From Trichomonas tenax (Eukaryota; Parabasalia; Trichomonadida; Trichomonadidae): DNA of 22,128 bases. Every line of letters begins with the position of its first letter. The first letter of the stretch is position 1. A program made the position numbers and the translations under genes. This document shows positions 16,861 through 22,128 of this stretch, piece by piece. The notes under the pieces are model-generated. The model saw only the letters and a list, made by a program, of their open reading frames with translations. It was not told the DNA's origin and ran no database searches. Location: positions 1 to 22,128 of the forward strand of contig JALKBU010000874.1 of the NCBI GenBank assembly GCA_023091735.1. Direction: 5' to 3'.

Positions 16861-18677
16861 CTATTCGTTATAAATACTGGAGCAATTACCTTGTCTCAAT
16901 GCAGTTTCCATTTTTATCGATGACTTTTTGAATGATACACTCACAAATATGAAAAGTTCTAATTCCATTAAACTACGATTTCAGAACTTACTTCCACACT
17001 AATTTTGTTGATATCAAAATTGAGAATGAACTTTCAAACGAATTGCATTTTTTTATCATTTCTATTTTATTTATATAGTTTATAGAACTAGGTTGATTTA
17101 TAAAACCCATTTTTCTTTTTTTCGATATGAAATGTTTTTCGAGGTCTACACCTTATCTAAAATCTAAATTAATGATAAAATCCAATAAAAAAGGATAATC
17201 AATATAAAATTCAAGAAACATTTTTTACGTTTTCTAAAGTTTGCCTTTTCATTTGAGGATATGGAAACTCCCATAAAATTAACCAATGGATATAGTTCCG
17301 ACATTAATTTTTATTTTTGTGAAATAGCAATTTATGATTTTTACATTAGAAATTCAGTTAATTTATCGTTGGTTAACCTCATAGTATGCTGTCTTAAATT
17401 TATTGTTGATTATGTTTCTTTTATTAATATCTATTGATGTATTATTGTTAAATTTCATAAATCTTTTTTTTTGACACTAGTATTCAATCATTAAAAAAAT
17501 CAAAATTGAATGACCTTTGTCAATTTTTTTTGATTCATTCATGATTTTCTGAGCAAATGCCACAATCTTAATCCGCCTTATCCTAACCCACTGCCTTTAC
17601 CGTATCGATTTCAATAAAATCAGCCCAAGATATATTTTTTAACTTTTCCTCCAAATGCCGCTATTTTATCATCGCCATATTAAGATAATAAGCTTTGTAT
17701 CATATGAGGATGATAACTAATTGAAAATCACATTGAATTTTGCTTGGGAAAATTTGATTTTGACTCTTGTCAGTGGCCTTGCATAATTCTTGCTTTCTTG
17801 GAGCTGATTCCAATGTTATAGAATTCTTTCTCAAGTACGATAAATATCAATAAATTTACCTAAAAAAACTTTATCAATGAAAATTTTTTCATCGTCAAAG
17901 AAACCTGTTCTACATATTCTATTATGAATGATTTTGCGAAAAATATGTGAAATACATTTGACATCGACTTTATTTCAATCATTTTACAACTAAACTTCGC
18001 TATTTGACTTTTTCTCTATTTGAACTAATTTATTTATCAACATTGTCGTGTGTTCAGCTGGTTTTTACACTACAAAACAATGTTTTTCAGTAAATTTTGT
18101 GATTGTTCTCTCTAAATTTGCCTATTTATCCTTTTATACTATTGTATCGTGTTATGCTGTGCCAGTGTATAACGAATCTTTTTTAGTTTTTTGTTTATTC
18201 ACTTTGTCATTCGTGGATAAATTCTAATATTGGCATACATAGTTTTTCTTTTGTATTTAAAATTAGATACAGCTTCATTATGAGATTACACTGTTCGTTC
18301 ATCTTAATTTTAAGTATTATTCCTAAGAAATATTTAGCTGATATATTTTGTCTCTGTCTTATATATAAATAAACTAATCACTTCCTCTATATGTTATATC
18401 TACAAGGATACACACATCGATTAAAGATTTTTATTTTCAAGATATAAATTATAAAATCATTGCTCAGCAATCAAAAACAAGATTTTTCGCAATGTGATGA
18501 TCTTAATTATTATAGTGCAAATAATCAAAAAGGAAAAAATATTGTTCAATATTCTGTCTTCAACGACAATCTACCAATTTTTTGATGTAAATAATCATAA
18601 AAACGTATATATATGTTAGATTTTAAGTTAAAAGGACAAAAAATTTTTCGAGAAATTTTGTCATATTTTTTATAAAA
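16861..18677. other. 1.8-kb AT-rich region downstream of U5
   Basis: No supported gene. Minor signals are TTGTCTCAA at 16891-16899, complementary to TTGAGACAA at the U5 5' edge (16773-16781), and a short perfect hairpin ATGAAAA/TTTTCAT near 17878-17893. No tRNA, second snRNA or transposon end was recognised. Confidence 0.5.
18661..18666 (+). promoter_or_regulatory. initiator-like TCATAT of the cullin gene
   Basis: TCATAT lies 11 bases before the ATG at 18678, within the distance usual for the trichomonad initiator. It matches the TCA-purine/T type loosely. Confidence 0.35.
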
Positions 18678-20738
18678 ATGATAATCGATGATATCAACGT
18701 TTACAAGGAACAACTCGATGAATTTATAGAGAAAATCGTTTCCGACTTCGACTGCAAACTGTCTGTATCTGAGTACACTCATTACGCTGCTTCCTGCTTT
18801 AATTTGGTAACAAAATTTGGAGGATTCAACAAACAGCCGGATGTTGACAATCCCTTTATTCAGTTGAACAGATATATTGAAACTTTACTGTTTAAGCATG
18901 AAAACGGAAAATATAAACAATTAGATGAAATTTCGAAGCTTAATCTGATTTCTAATGCAATGAAACGTATTACATTATTACAGAATTTGTGCCAATTTAG
19001 TGAATCAATGATCAAAAGCATATATAACAATAAGAAAGTTGACGATATTCAAGCAATTTATTCTAGATTCTTAATGAAGACAATTGTTAACGAGAATTTG
19101 GATTTACTTATCAACAAATCTGTAAATCAATTGGTACAAATCTTCCAAACAGCCGAAAAACCAGATTTATCTTTAATAATTTCGCTATTTCAAATAAATT
19201 ACAACGGTTTAGATAACGCAGAAGCAACAAACATCAATAGTGAAAAGATTGTTACTGAAATTGAGAAGGCATTCTCTGAAATTTGTCCAAATATCACAAA
19301 ACTTCCTGCTGCGTTAAAACAAGTGAGATCATTCATCGATATGATACAGAGAGATGTTAAAATCACCGAAAGGTTCATTAATGTTTTCCAGCAGAAAGTT
19401 ATTTCTCCATTAGTTCCAAAAGTCATTGAAATTATTAAAGACATTGATCTGTTCAACGCTATTCATCCGCAAGTCACATTTGAAGGTGAACTTATCATCT
19501 CAATCTCATATGTTCGTTCAAAACAAATTGATGAAATTATCGAGAATGCTTTTAAGAAATCTATCGCTAGTTTTATTGCAGGACTACAGAATGAGTCGAA
19601 AGTCAAAAAGATGTGTATTATTTTAATGAATTTGTTAAAGTTTGTTGACAATTTCACAAATCTAATGTATAATGGACAATTCAATGAATTTGCGACTACA
19701 GAATTAAGAAAATCCCTCCACGAAGCTAAATTCCACAAAGAATTCGGTGGAAGTTGGCCGATCTGTTTGTCTTACATCTTAAACGCTTTCCTGCAACGCG
19801 GAAATTCAATTCAAGGAACAATCACACAACAAAACATAATAAGGTTATTGTCGTTTGTTGTTGACAAGGATATATTCATCAAGCAGTACGAAATCCATCT
19901 TTTCAACAGATTGGCAACGTATTCGACATTTGGAAAAGACAAAGAATACGCAGTTTTACAAGCAATTCTTGCAGCAACACAATACGATAATCTCAATCTC
20001 GCGCAAAATCTCATTATGGAATATGAAGTCCGCTATGAAGATGCTGTTCCTAAATTTTCATTTGTCATGTTCAACAAGTCTGCGTGCCCAATGGCAATCA
20101 ATGACTTGTATATGAACATACCAAAGGATTACTCTGAAATCACAGCTACAGCAACAACAGTCCTCCATTCAAGATGGCCTGAGAGAAAATTCGAATGGTT
20201 GAACTCTCTTGCAACATGTGAAGGAATGCTTAAGACAAAAGCTGGAACATCAAAGCTATCAATGAGTCTTTCTCAAGCACTTATAATCAGGAATATAATT
20301 GAAGTTGAAGGATTAACATTTAATGCGCTTGCAAACTCTACAATGATGGAGATAAATAAACTCTCCAAGAACTTAAACAAGTTAATCAATCACAAGATAG
20401 TTACTATCTCAGATAAACAACATCTTGACAAAGCTGAGATCAAAATCAATCCAAAGTATCATCAAATCAGTACAACCATTGCTGATAATTGGAAAGTCGA
20501 AGTTGCGAAGACAGAAGAATTACCAAAGATAAGACTCGTTGCACTCCAATCTTACGCAATGAAGATAATGAAAACAAACAAAGTCATGAGATTATCTGTT
20601 CTCAAAGATAAGATATACGAAGAAGCACTAAAATCATTCAAACCGAGAATCGAAGATGTTGCCAGGTCCTTGAATGATCTCGTTTCAATGAAATACATCG
20701 AGATTACTGATAATGATCGTGTTATTTACCTGAAGTAA
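18678..20738 (+). CDS. cullin, scaffold of a cullin-RING ubiquitin ligase
   Basis: 686 residues, somewhat shorter than usual (about 740-780). The N-terminal ~340 residues are helical cullin repeats with low identity, which in known cullins bind substrate adaptors. The cullin homology region follows: VDKDIFIKQYEIHLFNRLA (~394-412) corresponds to the KDVFxxxYxxxLAKRLL motif. WPERKFEWLNSLATCEG (~498-514) matches the strand with the RKLxWL pattern. LSMSLSQALIIRNI and the LTFNALANSTMM winged-helix segment come next. The C-terminal winged helix contains MKIMKTNKVM, the neddylation motif (usual form IVRIMKxRK), with K632 as the expected NEDD8 acceptor, and the chain ends YIEITDNDRVIYLK. It should therefore bind a RING protein (Rbx type) and be activated by NEDD8. 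The class (Cul1, 3 or 4) cannot be told from the divergent N-terminus. The stop TAA is followed by A (UAAA). Confidence 0.93.
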   Translation: MIIDDINVYKEQLDEFIEKIVSDFDCKLSVSEYTHYAASCFNLVTKFGGFNKQPDVDNPFIQLNRYIETLLFKHENGKYKQLDEISKLNLISNAMKRITLLQNLCQFSESMIKSIYNNKKVDDIQAIYSRFLMKTIVNENLDLLINKSVNQLVQIFQTAEKPDLSLIISLFQINYNGLDNAEATNINSEKIVTEIEKAFSEICPNITKLPAALKQVRSFIDMIQRDVKITERFINVFQQKVISPLVPKVIEIIKDIDLFNAIHPQVTFEGELIISISYVRSKQIDEIIENAFKKSIASFIAGLQNESKVKKMCIILMNLLKFVDNFTNLMYNGQFNEFATTELRKSLHEAKFHKEFGGSWPICLSYILNAFLQRGNSIQGTITQQNIIRLLSFVVDKDIFIKQYEIHLFNRLATYSTFGKDKEYAVLQAILAATQYDNLNLAQNLIMEYEVRYEDAVPKFSFVMFNKSACPMAINDLYMNIPKDYSEITATATTVLHSRWPERKFEWLNSLATCEGMLKTKAGTSKLSMSLSQALIIRNIIEVEGLTFNALANSTMMEINKLSKNLNKLINHKIVTISDKQHLDKAEIKINPKYHQISTTIADNWKVEVAKTEELPKIRLVALQSYAMKIMKTNKVMRLSVLKDKIYEEALKSFKPRIEDVARSLNDLVSMKYIEITDNDRVIYLK

Positions 20739-20766
20739 ACTTTGACATTTTGTATACTTTAATTTT

Positions 20767-20793
20767 GCGATTTTGAGTCTTACCCAAAATCGC
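20767..20793 (+). terminator. 3' hairpin after the cullin gene
   Basis: GCGATTTTG (20767-20775) and CAAAATCGC (20785-20793) form a perfect 9-bp stem with a 9-base loop, 28 bases after the cullin stop. It probably lies in the 3' UTR or at the transcript end. No U-run follows, so a bacterial-type terminator is not meant. Confidence 0.45.
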
Positions 20794-20911
20794 CAATCTT
20801 GATTCCTTGAATTTTTCAAACGGCTTTCCATCACAATTTATTTCTAGCAACTCATTGAATTGGAATCTATTATTTATGCATATTATGATCCAGCATTTTT
20901 AAATAAAAATT

Positions 20912-21055
20912 AATGTTTGTCAAAACCGCTTGAGATGTATTGACTTCAAGTGTCCACAGACAACATTGCCAGTATGATCAATATGCTTTAGTGACGATAG
21001 GAATACACATTATCCTGTTGGATATTACTATTGTCGCTTATGTTGAACCACAATT
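20912..21055 (+). ncRNA. candidate structured RNA, two hairpins (H/ACA-like layout)
   Basis: Hairpin 1: AATGTT+GTC (20912-20921, one bulged T) pairs with GACAACATT (20959-20967). After an internal loop (AAAAC/TCCACA), CGCTTGA (20927-20933) pairs with TCAAGTG (20946-20952). Hairpin 2: CAATAT (20979-20984) pairs with ATGTTG (21040-21045), AGTGACGATAG (20990-21000) with CTATTGTCGCT (21028-21038, two G-U pairs), and TATCC (21011-21015) with GGATA (21020-21024). A short hinge separates them, and ACA (21050-21052) comes 4 bases after the second stem. The G-U pairs suggest function as RNA. The layout recalls an H/ACA snoRNA, but no clean H box (ANANNA) is present and the spacing of the second pocket is off. 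The identity is open. Confidence 0.38.
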
Positions 21056-22128
21056 TACAATTTAGCAACAAATTACAAATTAAATAAACAAAAAGACTGC
21101 AGATGGTATATACGTATCATTGTATTCCATTCAGTGATGTGTCAGTAGTATATAAAATGATATTTAAAAATGTAGGTAATTTGTTATTTACTATTATGAG
21201 TTAAAAATGTATTTCTAAACCACAATTCATCCAGTTATGAGTTTAGTTGAATGGTTTAAGCTTGATTGGCCAAGAATATAACTCAAAATGGAAGGTAAAG
21301 ATAAAAATAAATTCAAACTTTACAAATAATTTCATTTTTTAAAATTTGATATGTCGTTTTTAACAATATTTATAGTCATATATAGACGATAAGTGTCAAA
21401 AAATTGATAAAAAAGGTGCCTCCAACCGTTTGGCCGGCCATATGGGTAACTAAAGTCGCAAAACCGCTTTGTAAACAAATGGCTCTCGTCTTAAAGGTGT
21501 TCTTTTCGCTATAAAAACTCCAACCTTTTCAATCGCTCACTAGCTTGATCTATAAAGCAATTAATTCTACACCTTGTATCCTACCAGAAACATGAAAAGC
21601 TTTACTTATTCGAAAATAATTTCGTCGAAAGTTTTCATACCTTCATTCTTTCATGTTTGAAACTCATTCCTATCGGAAGGAATTTCTCAGCCTTTTACTC
21701 CATTTGATATTAGCTTCTTAACTAATTTATCAATACCCAGTTTCACAATACTTTAGCCACAGGTCTAAAGCAGGGGGTGTCAGGAATTTTGATTATAGTT
21801 TGGTTGTTCGAAACATCGCTGGTGCGTTTTTTTTTCTTTTTTGAGTCACCTTTCTGTAAACAAGATTTTTGATGTCACCATTGAATAAAAATGATGAATG
21901 TTGAATTACGGTGTAGTGGTTTAGGTAATGCATATTTTATAAGCCATTGTTTCGACTCTGAAAAAGCCTTTTTATTTTTTTCTTTTTGTTCAAACATTTA
22001 AGGGGGACAAAATGAAATCCGAATAATGACTTGGATTTTATAATTATTACATAATGAATGCTGATTGAGCAAATCGTTAAAATAGACATTTTCAATTTTT
22101 TTCATTCATTTTTGAAAAACGTTAGATT
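21056..22128. other. non-coding right end of the window
   Basis: No supported ORF. A locally GC-rich patch at 21415-21480 contains a perfect 10-base palindrome TGGCCGGCCA (21431-21440). CTCCAACC occurs at 21419-21426 and again near 21518. A short hairpin, CTTTAG/CTAAAG, lies near 21753-21772. These might belong to a promoter or to a repeat end, but I recognise none. Confidence 0.4.

Noticed and set aside
21770..21850. Possible tRNA around a GTTCGAA box-B-like stretch
   Set aside because: No matching box A, no acceptor stem and no anticodon arm can be formed.

Overview
The window looks like nuclear DNA of a parabasalid protist (a trichomonad, closer in style to Tritrichomonas or Trichomonas than to any other group I can name). 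The reasons are AT-rich gaps of 0.5-2.5 kb around long single-exon genes; a giant ankyrin protein, a divergent Rab, a short R2R3 Myb, a BRO1 protein and a cullin side by side; a broken member of what looks like the large trichomonad surface/secreted beta-helix family; and TCA-type initiator sequences a few bases upstream of several ATGs. The species is inferred from style, not proven.

Layout. 1-820: AT-rich lead-in with one possible 44-residue ORF (575-709). 821-5467 (+): 1548-residue ankyrin-repeat protein with a C-terminal coiled coil. 5468-6750: gap with two weak protein relics. 6751-7581 (+): frameshifted beta-helix-type pseudogene that runs into the 3' end of a BRO1-domain gene (7582-8772, -). 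8773-9625: divergent spacer with a repeated AAAAAGTGC-type motif. 9626-10474 (+): HAD-family phosphatase with an unusual active-site change. 11252-11860 (+): Rab-like GTPase. 12321-15056 (+): HEAT-repeat, karyopherin-like protein. 15630-16157 (-): R2R3 Myb protein. 16158-18677: large non-coding gap holding a U5 spliceosomal snRNA gene near 16775-16860. 18678-20738 (+): cullin. 20739-22128: non-coding, with a 3' hairpin and a two-hairpin candidate structured RNA (20912-21055).

The genes look like independent housekeeping or regulatory units: vesicle traffic (Rab, BRO1), nuclear transport (karyopherin-like), ubiquitin ligation (cullin), transcription (Myb) and splicing (U5). There is no operon, CRISPR array or intact mobile element, and no spliceosomal intron was recognised. 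I see no clear new multi-gene system. The most valuable items are the U5 gene, the two-hairpin RNA candidate, the Asp-to-Glu change in the HAD motif, and the repeated YPQ(V/I) tail of the BRO1 protein.
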